A stretch of 64,000 nt of DNA, taken from NCBI GenBank assembly GCA_016711435.1, contig JADJSY010000017.1, positions 62,001 to 126,000 on the forward strand. The letters are read 5' to 3'. The position numbers and the translations under genes are program-made. The DNA comes from Lewinellaceae bacterium. Its GTDB lineage: Bacteria > Bacteroidota > Bacteroidia > Chitinophagales > Saprospiraceae. The notes under the pieces are model-generated. The model was not told the origin of the DNA. It ran no database searches and saw only the letters and a list, made by a program, of their open reading frames with translations. Positions within the stretch are counted from its first letter, which is position 1. The number at the start of each line of letters is the position of its first letter. This document shows positions 16,911-25,656 of this stretch, in pieces.

Positions 16911-19487
16911 TTATTTTTTCTTGGCAGCAGTTTTGGCGCCCGCTTTGGCGCCTTTGGCCGGCGCTTTTTTGGCATCAAATACGCCCGGATATTCTTTTTC
17001 AATAATTTTTTTCACTTCAGCCAATTCGAGCGAACGCGCCTGATCGGCGGTCATTTTAGCGCCGGCGTCTAATTTTGGCAGGTTGACGATGAGTTTGCCG
17101 TATTTGATATACGGCCCCCAGCGGCCATTTTCGACGCTGATTTTTTCCTCTGGCCAGTGCTGGATGTAGCGATTGGCTTCCTTCTCAATTTTTTGCTCGA
17201 TGATTTCAATGGCCTGCGGTTCGGTCAGGGTATCAAAATTGAAGCGGGCGGGAATATTGACGTACAAATCGGCCCATTTGACAAAAGGTCCGAAACGCCC
17301 TTTTCCTTTTGTGATCGGCAGGTTTTGAAAATGCCCTAAAGGACGATCCGCTACCTGCTTGGCCTGCAGGAGTTCCACGGCCCGTTCGTAGGTGGTTTCA
17401 AAGGGGTCTTCTCCTTTGGGCAGGGAAATAAACTGCGCGCCGAATTTGACATAAGGCCCGTAACGTCCGGTATTTACCTCCAGCGCTTCACCCTCATATT
17501 CTCCGAGGACGCGGGGCAACTGAAAACTCCCGAGCGCATCCGACAGCGTGACTGTTTCGAGGTTTTGGCCCGGTCGCAGGTTGGCATAACGCGGTTTTTC
17601 CTTTTTTTCGAGTTCATCGCCGGTGCCGATCTGGATAACCGGTTTGCCGAGGCTGCTCATGCGCACGAGTACCGTGCGGCCCGTTTCCGGGTCGACGCCG
17701 AGTATCCGTTCGCCGCTGGCCCGGTCTGCTTCTGCCAGGGTTTTTTCAACCGTTTCATGGAAAGGTTTGTAGAAGCGGTCGATCATTTTTGCCCACTCTA
17801 TTTTTCCCTCCGCAATGTCGTCAAACTCGCGCTCGACACTGGCCGTAAAGCCGTAGTCCATGACCTTTTTGAAATGTTCGTCCAGAAAATCGCAAACGAT
17901 CATGCCCATATCTAAGGGGTAGAGCACGTTTTTGGTGGTTCCGGTGATCTCTTTGCCGGTCGACTTCGTGATCTGATCGTTTTTCAGGGTAAATATCTGG
18001 AACGTGCGTTGTTCGCCTTCGCGGCTTTCTTTCACCACGTAACCACGGTTGGCCTCCATGATCTTGGAAATGGTCGGGGCGTACGTGGACGGGCGACCAA
18101 TGCCGAGTTCTTCTAATTTTTTCACCAGACTGGCTTCTGTGAATCGCGCAGGGGGGCGGGTGTAGCGTTCGGTGGCCGTCATGTCGTTCATATCGAGCGG
18201 CTGACCCACTTTGAGCGGTGGCAGGATACCTGCTGTTTCCTCGTCTTCATCGTCGGTGCCTTCAAGGTAAACTTTAAGGAAGCCATCAAATTTCAGGACT
18301 TCACCTTCCGCCACCAATTTGGCCTGCGGCTGGGTGCTGATGGTAATATCGACGATGGTCTTTTCCAGTTCGGCGTCGGCCATTTGAGAGGCCATCGTGC
18401 GCTTCCAGATCAGTTCGTAGAGTCTTTGTTCGTCGCGGTTGCCGCTGACATCCTGCCGATCCATATAGGTCGGGCGAATGGCTTCGTGGGCTTCCTGCGC
18501 GGAATCGTTTTTGGTTTTATAGCGGCGGAGGTTGTGGTATTTCTGGCCGTACAGTTTCACGATTTCATCGCCCATAGCCTGCAGGGCCGATTCGGACATA
18601 TTGGTCGAGTCGGTACGCATATAGGTGATAAAACCCTCTTCATACAGTTTCTGAGCGACGCTCATAGTGCGGCTGACGGAAAAGCCGATTTTGCGGCTGG
18701 CTTCCTGTTGCAGCGTGGAAGTGGTGAACGGCGGCGCGGGTTTGCGACGGGTCGGTTTGACTTCCACATTGCCAACTTTGTAATTGGCGCCCACGCATTT
18801 TTTCAGAAAATCTTCCGCGCCGGCCGGATTGTCGAAGCGTTGCGGGGATTCTGCTTTGAAAGACACCTCTTTGCCTTGTGCGTTTTTGGCTAAAAAATTG
18901 GCGACAATTTTAAAATAAGGTGTGATCGTAAAGCCCTGGATGTCGCGTTCGCGTTCGACGACCAATTTTACAGAAACGGATTGCACCCTGCCTGCAGACA
19001 GCTGGCCTTTTACTTTTTTCCATAACAGACCCGACAATTCCCAGCCCACCAGCCGGTCGAGTACCCTGCGCGCCTGTTGGGCGTTCACGACATTCATGTC
19101 CAGGTTGCGCGGGGCAAGAATGGCCTTTTGAATGGCCGGTTTGGTGATCTCGTGGAATACGATCCGTTTGGTAGTGCTGGTGTCCAGCCCGAGTACTTCG
19201 CAAAGGTGCCAGCTGATGGCTTCTCCTTCGCGGTCTTCGTCCGTAGCGAGCCAGACTTCGTCGCTTTTGGCGGCGGCCTCTTTTAACTCTCTGACTGTCT
19301 TCTGTTTATCTGGAGAAACAATGTAATTGGGACGGTAGTCGTTGGCTACATCAACCCCAAGATCGTTTCCTTTTTCAAGATCGCGAATGTGGCCGTAAGA
19401 GGATTTCACAGAGAAATCGCCGCCTAAATATTTTTCAATTGTCTTTGCCTTTGCAGGGGATTCGACGATGAGAAGTTTTTTTGCCAT
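16911..19487 (-). CDS. topA: DNA topoisomerase I (TopA)
   Basis: TopA relaxes negative supercoils by single-strand passage. The 858-residue protein begins MAKKLLIVESPAKAKTIEK, the TOPRIM domain; DEDREGEAISWHL is its second acidic motif. The catalytic tyrosine lies in EGFITYMRTDSTNMS. The C-terminal third carries repeated elements of the form GRYGPYVKFG, GRFGPFVKW and GRWGPYIKYG. These are the topoisomerase C-terminal repeats common in this phylum in place of zinc fingers. The tail is rich in Lys and Ala (APAKGAKAGAKTAAKKK). I start at 19487, because the upstream 29 codons do not look like protein. holA follows after five bases. Confidence 0.96.
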   Translation of the reverse strand: MAKKLLIVESPAKAKTIEKYLGGDFSVKSSYGHIRDLEKGNDLGVDVANDYRPNYIVSPDKQKTVRELKEAAAKSDEVWLATDEDREGEAISWHLCEVLGLDTSTTKRIVFHEITKPAIQKAILAPRNLDMNVVNAQQARRVLDRLVGWELSGLLWKKVKGQLSAGRVQSVSVKLVVERERDIQGFTITPYFKIVANFLAKNAQGKEVSFKAESPQRFDNPAGAEDFLKKCVGANYKVGNVEVKPTRRKPAPPFTTSTLQQEASRKIGFSVSRTMSVAQKLYEEGFITYMRTDSTNMSESALQAMGDEIVKLYGQKYHNLRRYKTKNDSAQEAHEAIRPTYMDRQDVSGNRDEQRLYELIWKRTMASQMADAELEKTIVDITISTQPQAKLVAEGEVLKFDGFLKVYLEGTDDEDEETAGILPPLKVGQPLDMNDMTATERYTRPPARFTEASLVKKLEELGIGRPSTYAPTISKIMEANRGYVVKESREGEQRTFQIFTLKNDQITKSTGKEITGTTKNVLYPLDMGMIVCDFLDEHFKKVMDYGFTASVEREFDDIAEGKIEWAKMIDRFYKPFHETVEKTLAEADRASGERILGVDPETGRTVLVRMSSLGKPVIQIGTGDELEKKEKPRYANLRPGQNLETVTLSDALGSFQLPRVLGEYEGEALEVNTGRYGPYVKFGAQFISLPKGEDPFETTYERAVELLQAKQVADRPLGHFQNLPITKGKGRFGPFVKWADLYVNIPARFNFDTLTEPQAIEIIEQKIEKEANRYIQHWPEEKISVENGRWGPYIKYGKLIVNLPKLDAGAKMTADQARSLELAEVKKIIEKEYPGVFDAKKAPAKGAKAGAKTAAKKK

Positions 19488-19612
19488 GTATTGAGTTGTT
19501 GGTTTGGGGATTGAAACTTGAGTTGGTTTTTCCTGAAAACAAACGCAAAAGTAATGGGTTTTTGAAGTTTGCATGGATACGGGAAAAAATACAGCGGAAA
19601 TTTTGGAAAGCG

Positions 19613-20140
19613 CTACTCGTTTTTTTTGCGTTTTTCTTCTTTGATGACCTTGCCTTTCTTCTTCTCCTGTTCAAATTTTTGTTTTCTCTTCTGACGAAAA
19701 CCGGTGGCTAATTCCTTGATATTCACTGGTTTTCCGTTTAATTTACGAGAATAGGCCAAAATGAGAAAGTCGGCCATATCATCGGGGTGCGTCACGCCCG
19801 CGCTTTTCAGATAATGGGATAGCCTGGAGCCTCCGTAAAAGCCCCAATTGAGGATCATCCACTGCCCCAGCCTGTTGTGCATGATATATACGACGCTGTC
19901 TTCCCGGATGGTTTTGAATTTTGCCCGCGACTCCGGAGTGGTCAGTTTATCCAACTGAAGCAAGGCGTCGTCCAGATTTTTCGGGATATACACGCCGTCC
20001 AATTTGTCCTTTTTGATACGCTCCTGGTATTGTTTTTCATACTCTGCCTCGGTTCCGGCCGGCCCTTCCTGTGCTGAAACGGGATAGGCGCCGAGGATAC
20101 CCAGGCAAAATGCGTAAAAAAAACCTGTATTAAAATTCAT
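19613..20140 (-). CDS. Secreted DUF6794-like protein
   Basis: The 175-residue protein has a signal peptide (about residues 1-23, ending PVSAQ). The core domain (about 50-145) includes YIPKNLDDALLQLDKLT, NRLGQWMILNWGFYGGSRL and HPDDMADFLILAYSRKLNG, as I recall for DUF6794. The C-terminus is strongly basic (Lys/Glu-rich, about 150-175). It is probably periplasmic. Function is unknown. It lies upstream of topA in the same direction with a gap of 125 bases, and divergent to the membrane protein at 20190. Confidence 0.65.
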   Translation of the reverse strand: MNFNTGFFYAFCLGILGAYPVSAQEGPAGTEAEYEKQYQERIKKDKLDGVYIPKNLDDALLQLDKLTTPESRAKFKTIREDSVVYIMHNRLGQWMILNWGFYGGSRLSHYLKSAGVTHPDDMADFLILAYSRKLNGKPVNIKELATGFRQKRKQKFEQEKKKGKVIKEEKRKKNE

Positions 20141-20189
20141 AAAAATCTGTTTTGTTTGCTGCCCGGCGGCTCAAATGCCGTCCTGAAAC

Positions 20190-20477
20190 ATGAATATTCG
20201 GCTTACTTTACTCGAAATATTTTTAATTGAAATGGTGGTCTGGCTTGGGCTTTGGCTTTCAAACGATTACCTGGCAACGCTACTAACGCTGACGATAGGG
20301 GCTATCGTATTGTCCGTGCTGTTGATTGCCCTGGCGGCCGAGGCCATCGAGCCGACCAAGGTGCCCCGGCGCTATTTCTGGATTATGGCCGTCAGCATCC
20401 TGGCGCCTGTTTTGGCTGCCGGATTGTATGTATTGCTTTTTGGAGGGAAATTGGGGTTTTGGAGCAGGGGACTGTGA
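20190..20477 (+). CDS. Small integral membrane protein, 95 aa
   Basis: I do not recognise the family. There are three predicted membrane helices (about residues 5-24, 28-50 and 62-86), with short loops and a KVPRRYFW motif between the second and third. It has no signal peptide apart from the first helix. Its TGA (20475-20477) abuts a family C palindromic repeat shared with the convergent asparaginase gene. Confidence 0.6.
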   Translation: MNIRLTLLEIFLIEMVVWLGLWLSNDYLATLLTLTIGAIVLSVLLIALAAEAIEPTKVPRRYFWIMAVSILAPVLAAGLYVLLFGGKLGFWSRGL

Positions 20478-20576
20478 AATGGTTTGATGGTTTTGAGATT
20501 TGATGGTTTGAGGTGGTAACGTAAAGCCAAGAGTTACCACCTCAAACCATCAAACCTCTCAAACCATCAAACAATC
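20478..20576. repeat. Family C palindrome between convergent stop codons
   Basis: GATGGTTTGAGGTGGTAAC words on the left pair with GTTACCACCTCAAACCATC on the right, around AAAGCCAAG. The 99-base element exactly fills the space between the TGA of the membrane protein (20477) and the TGA of the asparaginase (20577). A bidirectional terminator role is likely. Other copies lie at 21117-21232 and 39165-39270. Confidence 0.85.
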
Positions 20577-21101
20577 TCACAAACTCTCCTGAAAATTCGC
20601 ATCGTCGTTATCCTGAATTTCCTCGAAGCTGCCCAACTGCCGGTTTTTGCGGACACGATTCCAGTGGAAATAGCGGCCATTCATCACGACATAAACGCCC
20701 GGAGGGAGCACCTGTACAAATGCTAGCGCGCTGCCCAGGTTGAAAAACCCGTCCGATGAATTGCCGAATGCATAAGGGATCATGGCGCCTGTGAGTACGA
20801 TTGTTTTCCCTTCTATTTGCGCTTCTGCCAACACACGAGCCGTTTCTACCATGCGGTCGGTGCCGTGCGTGATGATGATACGATCGTTCGGCGTTTTCAG
20901 GCAATTGTAGGAAATAATGGCGAGGTCTTCATCCCGCATCGACAGTGAATCCATCATCATCAGGGTTTTTATATCGATATCTACTTCGGAACGTCCGCGG
21001 TCGAACATTTCCTTGAGGTGGGTGTCCTTGAAGTATAGTTCGCCTGTGATATAGTTGTATTCCTTATCGAAAGTGCCTCCGGTGACAAAAACCTGGATCA
21101 T
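20577..21101 (-). CDS. Asparaginase-like protein, N-terminal domain only
   Basis: The 174-residue protein matches the N-terminal domain of type I/II L-asparaginases. VTGGTFDKEYN carries the nucleophile Thr region, IIITHGTDRMVETA carries the second Thr-Asp pair, and VLTGAMIPYAFGNSSDG follows. Full-length enzymes are about 330 residues; the C-terminal domain is absent and the gene ends with a regular stop. Such single-domain forms occur in Bacteroidota and related proteobacterial sequences, so this may be a real subfamily rather than a truncation. Substrate activity is uncertain because part of the active site lies at the tetramer interface. A family C repeat lies on both sides. Confidence 0.78.
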   Translation of the reverse strand: MIQVFVTGGTFDKEYNYITGELYFKDTHLKEMFDRGRSEVDIDIKTLMMMDSLSMRDEDLAIISYNCLKTPNDRIIITHGTDRMVETARVLAEAQIEGKTIVLTGAMIPYAFGNSSDGFFNLGSALAFVQVLPPGVYVVMNGRYFHWNRVRKNRQLGSFEEIQDNDDANFQESL

Positions 21102-21116
21102 AGATTGAGTGCTGTA

Positions 21117-21232
21117 GAAAGTTGATGGCTTGAGGGTGGTTTGATGGTTTGCGAGCGGTTTGATGGTTTGATGTGGTAACTTATGGCAGGTTACCCTAAA
21201 CCATCAAACATCACCTCAAACCCTCTGCAAAG
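21117..21232. repeat. Family C palindrome upstream of the asparaginase gene
   Basis: TTGATGGCTTGAGGGTGG and TTTGATGGTTTG words with the centre GTAACTTATGGCAGGTTAC, and then AAACCATCAAACATCACC on the right, form a looser version of the family C palindrome. It sits before the small membrane protein's promoter. Confidence 0.75.
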
Positions 21233-21340
21233 GAACAGGTTTTCCCAAAAACAAACCCCCGTCTTTTTTAAAACGATTTCAAACTATTTCAAATTTTCAA
21301 AAAAACGGGGCGCTATCCGACAATAACCCACAACGTTTTC

Positions 21341-21348
21341 TACATTTG
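21341..21348 (+). promoter_or_regulatory. -7 promoter box of the 58-residue membrane protein
   Basis: TACATTTG matches the TAnnTTTG consensus, 12 bases before an ATG. The short distance implies a very short leader. Confidence 0.6.
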
Positions 21349-21359
21349 CGCCATCATAA

Positions 21360-21536
21360 ATGGTTAAGTACATGAAAAAGAACGAAGAATACACCGAGAA
21401 CCGGAGCCGCGACTGGCTTATTTTTATTGTGAGTTCCGTAGCCATGATTGCATTCCTGATCTGGATGCCTGAATGGGTTTGGGTTGTTTGGCCATTCCAG
21501 TTTACCGCTTTGGCAGGTGCTTTGGGCCGTCTTTGA
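21360..21536 (+). CDS. Small single-span membrane protein, 58 aa
   Basis: The frame from ATG 21360 gives MVKYMKKNEEYTENRSRDW, then a hydrophobic segment LIFIVSSVAMIAFLIWM (about residues 20-36), and ends LAGALGRL before TGA. A second ATG at 21372 is also possible. Support comes from a good TACATTTG box, a charged-then-hydrophobic composition typical of a small membrane protein, and a hairpin after the stop. I do not know the family. Confidence 0.6.
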   Translation: MVKYMKKNEEYTENRSRDWLIFIVSSVAMIAFLIWMPEWVWVVWPFQFTALAGALGRL

Positions 21537-21567
21537 ACATTCAGACGCCTTCAATTTTATCTGCAAA

Positions 21568-21700
21568 TACGAAAGCCGACGAGACAACTCGCCGGCTTTC
21601 GTGCGTCAGGGAACCCCTTGCGAGGGTCTCCAAAAAAGAAATCCCTCAACCTATTGCGGCGAGGGACTCCAACCCAAACAAATAAACACAAAAACTACTT
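21568..21700 (+). terminator. Hairpin terminator followed by two further hairpins
   Basis: ACGAAAGCCGACGAG (21568-21582) pairs with CTCGCCGGCTTTCGT (21587-21601), with one mismatch, ending the small membrane protein transcript. GGAACCCC/GAGGGTCTCC and ATCCCTC/GAGGGA pairs follow, but without a T-run. The clustered structures might be part of an RNA, but I cannot assign one. Between 21700 and 21929 I see only AT-rich leader sequence; TTACCTTCG near 21888 may be a promoter box of the next gene. Confidence 0.5.
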
Positions 21701-21929
21701 GGTGCAAGTTTAAGATAACTTATGCTGAAGCAACAAATTTTTAGAGTGGTATTTTTAAAAAAATATCATTCTTTGTTTGAGCGGGACGTTTTTTGCAAAA
21801 TCATTAAAAGCAAGGCGGTATTTTTTCCAATAAAAAAACGGTTTTTGAAAATAGAGCGCTTGTTGGTGCGGGTTTTCGCGCAGGTTTTTACCTTCGCTCC
21901 CATTCTTGACTTACCAAATAACATGACGC

Positions 21930-24404
21930 ATGCGATTGTTCCGATTTTTACTGGCTTTAGTTGCAACCTGTCTGCTGATATGGGGCCTGATGGCGCCACA
22001 ATCTGTTGGAGACAAAAGCCTGCCGCCCCTGGGTTCTTTTTTTAATCCGTTTTCGGGATTCTGGAGAAATGGCGAGTCTGCCGGCGGGCCGTCTTTTTCC
22101 ACACAAAAAATCAGCGGTTTGAAAGCGCCCTGCGAAGTGGTGTACGACGACCTGATGGTGCCGCATATTTTTGCGCAAAACCTGGAAGACGCCATGCGGG
22201 TACAGGGTTTTGTGACAGCCACCCATCGGCTTTGGCAAATGGACATGACCACCCGAAAAGCGGCAGGCCGGCTTTCGGAAGTGTTGGGCGAACGCACACT
22301 GGCTATCGATAAATCGAGCCGCCGCCGCGGCATGGTCTTCGCCGCTGAAAATGCGCTCATCGGCTGGCAAAAATCATCCGAAGGGATGCGTTTGCTGGAA
22401 GCATATACGGCAGGCGTCAATGATTATATCGAGCAACTTTCCGCTGCGGACTACCCGATCGAATTCAAACTGCTGGATTACAAACCCGAACCCTGGAATG
22501 TGCTCAAAACCGCGCTGGTTATCGAAAGTATGGCCGAAAACCTGGCTGCCGGTGAAAGCGACCTGGCTGCCACTAATACACTCGCTCAATTGGGCCGGGA
22601 AACGTTTGATTACCTCTACCCGGAATGGAACCCCAAACAACAGCCGATTATTCCCGATACCGGGCAGTGGAAAAGCCAACAGCCTGTGGCGCCGCCGGTT
22701 GCCGGCACTAAAAAAATAAGTTACACTGAATCGCAGGAAAACAGCAGTTCGCTCTCCTTTGAAGATGCCGACTTCAGCGAAGTGTACGACCCTTACCTGA
22801 AAGGCAGCAACAACTGGGCGCTGGGCGGCTCCAAAACGGCATCGGGCCACCCGCTGCTGGCCAATGATCCGCACCTCAACCTGACCCTGCCTTCCATCTG
22901 GTACCAGGTGCAGATTCATACGCCCGAACAGAACTGTTACGGCGTTTCCTTGCCCGGCGTGCCCGGCGTGGTGATCGGTTTTAATGAAAATACCGCCTGG
23001 GGCATGACCAATGTAGGGCATGATGTATCCGACTGGTACCGCATTAAATGGCTCGACGACGGGCACACCAAATACAGCCTCGACGGCGAACAAAAGGAAG
23101 CAAACAAGGAAATTGAGACTATTCAGGTACGTGGAAAAGAAACCGTGTATGATACCGTGCGCTACACTGTCTGGGGGCCGATGACCTTCGACAACGACCC
23201 GGCGCATCCTTTGTACGATTGCGCTTTGCGCTGGATTACGCACGATGTGCCGGAGCCGGATGAAATGGCGTTGTTTCTGTTACTCAATTCAGGGAAAAAC
23301 TACAGGGATTACCGGGCTGCGCTCAGCGGTTTCGATTGCCCCGCCCAGAACTTTGTTTTTGCTACCCGAAGCGGCGATATTGCCATACAGGTGCAGGGCC
23401 GGTTTCCGGTCAGGGCGCACGAGCAGGGTCGGTTTGTACAGGATGGAAGCAGCAAGGCCAATGCCTGGCAGGATTATATCCCAAAAAACATGCTGCCCAG
23501 TATGATAAATCCTTCCAGGGGGTTTGTCTTTTCCGCCAATCAGCACTCTACCCCACCTACCTATCCTTATTATTACCTCAGCAATGATTTTGAGGATTAC
23601 CGAAGCCGCCGGATTTACGACCGCTTAGACACTTTACAAAAAGCCACGCCCGCTTCCATGAAGGCCATGCAATTAGACAATTACAGCCAACGCGCCGCAG
23701 ATGCGTTGCCTGCTATGTTCCGGTTGCTGGATCAATCCAAATTAGATGAAGAAGGCCAGAAAATGGCAAAAGAACTCGCTGAATGGCAATATACCTATGA
23801 TGCAGAAGCTGACTGCGCCTCCCTTGTATGATATCTGGTACGACTCCTGCTACCTCAAAACCTGGGATGAAATGGTTGCGATCAGGGACCAAAAAAGGCC
23901 ATTCTTTTCCCGGAAGCCTGGCGTTTCATCGAATTGCTGGAAAGGGATACTGCCAACGTTTTCTTCGACAATAAGAATACACCCCAAAGAGAAACCGCCA
24001 CCGAAATCGTCAACGAAGCCTTTCGGGCCATGCAGTCGTATTTCCGGCAAAACCCTGAAAAACGAATCGCCTGGGGTGAATACAGGGGTTTTGCGCTCAA
24101 ACACCTGGCCCAGATCGATGCATTCAGCCGCTTAGACATTGTCGTGGGTGGCAATAAATCGACCCCGAATGCTATCAGCCGAACTAACGGCCCTTCCTGG
24201 CGTATGATCGTCGACCTCGGGGAAAAGGTCAAAGGAATGCGCGTCTACCCCGGCGGACAATCCGGCAATCCCGGCAGCCCATATTACGACAACATGGTGA
24301 ATACCTGGGCAAAAGGTGAATACTACGACCTGTTGTTCCTCTCAAGGCCCGATGAAGCGCCAGAGCGGATTTTAGGCAAACAAACCTTCGTTTCCAACCA
24401 ATAA
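21930..24404 (+). CDS. Penicillin acylase family hydrolase, two apparent frameshifts
   Basis: This is an Ntn-hydrolase of the penicillin/acyl-homoserine-lactone acylase family, made as a precursor that cleaves itself. It has an N-terminal hydrophobic segment (about residues 3-21). The predicted beta-chain starts at Ser293 in KGSNNWALGG; DPHLNLTLPSIWYQVQI and FNENTAWGMTNVGHD follow. The first frame ends at 23831 after YTYDAEA; the neighbouring frame continues APPLYDIWYDSCYLKTWDEM. A second shift in an A6 run (23891-23896) brings in ILFPEAWRFIELLERDTANV and carries on to 24404. The combined length of about 820 residues is normal. Both shifts are single bases. A 130-residue membrane protein follows after 13 bases. 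The substrate is unknown. Confidence 0.82.
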
Positions 24405-24417
24405 AACACACGACACC

Positions 24418-24810
24418 ATGAGAAATGCTCTTTTTATAACGATTTTTATCCTCGTGCTCGGTTGCCTGTGTTTTGTTGGACTTCCCTGGTGGGGTCTGGC
24501 GCCCATTGCAGCCATTGCTTCTTTTTTATTCCCCCTGTCCGGCGGAAAAAGTTTTTTAACGGGTACGGCCGCCGGGTCGCTCCTGTGGCTGGTTGCGGCG
24601 CTTTTGCTCCATTTCGGCAATGGCGGTATGCTTTCCGCAAAAATCGGGCAATTGTTTATGGGATTGCAAAGTTGGCAGTTGATAACGGTAACAGCCTTCA
24701 TGGGCGGATTACTGGCCGGTTTCGGCGCCCTGACCGGCGCCTATGCACGGCAAATGCTGTTTCCACCTAAACGCAGGCGCACCAATAAGTACCGGCCTGC
24801 AAGGGCTTAA
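24418..24810 (+). CDS. Integral membrane protein, 130 aa
   Basis: I do not recognise a family. Four predicted membrane helices are visible (about residues 3-21, 25-42, 46-66 and 86-108), followed by a basic tail (PPKRRRTNKYR). It starts 13 bases after the acylase stop in the same direction, so the two are probably cotranscribed. The function is unknown. Confidence 0.6.
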   Translation: MRNALFITIFILVLGCLCFVGLPWWGLAPIAAIASFLFPLSGGKSFLTGTAAGSLLWLVAALLLHFGNGGMLSAKIGQLFMGLQSWQLITVTAFMGGLLAGFGALTGAYARQMLFPPKRRRTNKYRPARA

Positions 24811-24817
24811 GATTAAA

Positions 24818-24872
24818 AAGGGATCACGGATTGAAAATCTGTGTCCAATCCTTTAAATCCGTGTGCCCTTCA
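24818..24872. repeat. Palindromic word repeat, family E (CACGGATT)
   Basis: CACGGATTGAAAATCTGTG and TTTAAATCCGTGTGCCC form an imperfect hairpin of CACGGATT words. Related words occur at 25628-25656 and near 57618-57652. It follows the membrane-protein stop and probably acts as a terminator. Confidence 0.55.
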
Positions 24873-24954
24873 ATCCTTTTAGGAATCTTTAACCTATCAA
24901 AAAGCAACTTTGCCCCCAACGCTACGTTTTGATGAAAACTACGCAAAACAAAAC

Positions 24955-25626
24955 ATGAAAAAACTGTTATTTCCCTTGCTTGCATTGTTGCTGACGGGCG
25001 CACTTTCGGCACAATCAGGCGCTCAGGCTGAAAAAAACGATCCTGAAGCAAAAAAGATATTAGATAAAATCCGCAAAAAATACGAGGCATTCAAAACGGT
25101 CGAAGCGGCTTTCAGCCTGACGATAGAGGTTCCCGGACAACCCAAAGAAGTGCAGAAAGGAACGATCAGCCAGGAGGGCGACAAGTTCCGGCTGGAGATG
25201 GATCAGCAGGTCATTGTCAGCGACGCCAAAACGACCTGGGTGTATCTGAAAAAGAACAATGAGGTGCAGATCAACAACGCAGATCCGGGCGCGGACAATG
25301 GTTTCATGACCCCGAAAGAACTGCTCAAGCGCTACCAGAAAGGTGATTTCCTGTACGCTGTCACGGATAAAATTTCGGAAGGCGGGAAATTGATGACCCA
25401 GATAGAGTTCAAGCCGAAAGACAAAAAATCAGAATATTCCAAAATGCGCCTGAGCATCGATGAAAAGGCCGGAAGTATTCAAAGCATCAAGGCATTTGGC
25501 AAGGACGGCTCGCGTTATTCCTTCGTTATCAGCCGTTTATCTTCCAATAAAACATTTGCGGCGGGCACTTTTTCTTTTGATGCTAAAAAGTATCCGGGGG
25601 TGCGGGTGGAAGATTTGAGGATGTAA
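24955..25626 (+). CDS. lolA: Outer membrane lipoprotein carrier LolA-like protein
   Basis: The 223-residue protein has a signal peptide (MKKLLFPLLALLLTGALSAQ, about residues 1-20). The mature domain (about 32-215) shows LDKIRKKYEAFKTVEAAFSL, GTISQEGDKFRLEM and AKTTWVYLKKNNEVQIN, typical of the LolA beta-barrel that shuttles lipoproteins across the periplasm. I start at 24955, because the upstream 15 codons are unlike a signal peptide. It is convergent with the HDED receptor gene. An AACTTTGC promoter-like box lies near 24905. Substrate specificity is inferred from the family. Confidence 0.82.
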   Translation: MKKLLFPLLALLLTGALSAQSGAQAEKNDPEAKKILDKIRKKYEAFKTVEAAFSLTIEVPGQPKEVQKGTISQEGDKFRLEMDQQVIVSDAKTTWVYLKKNNEVQINNADPGADNGFMTPKELLKRYQKGDFLYAVTDKISEGGKLMTQIEFKPKDKKSEYSKMRLSIDEKAGSIQSIKAFGKDGSRYSFVISRLSSNKTFAAGTFSFDAKKYPGVRVEDLRM

Positions 25627-25627
25627 A

Positions 25628-25656
25628 ATGGAACACGGATTTTCAATCCGTGTTCT
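25628..25656. terminator. Convergent hairpin terminator (family E)
   Basis: GAACACGGATTT and its reverse complement AAATCCGTGTTC form a near-perfect hairpin with no spacer to speak of, between the lolA stop (25626) and the stop of the receptor gene (25643). It can end both transcripts. Confidence 0.7.

Noticed and set aside
20577..21101. Asparaginase fragment as a pseudogene
   Set aside because: The reading frame is clean, ends in a normal stop, and a family C element follows as at other intact genes, so I kept it as a gene.
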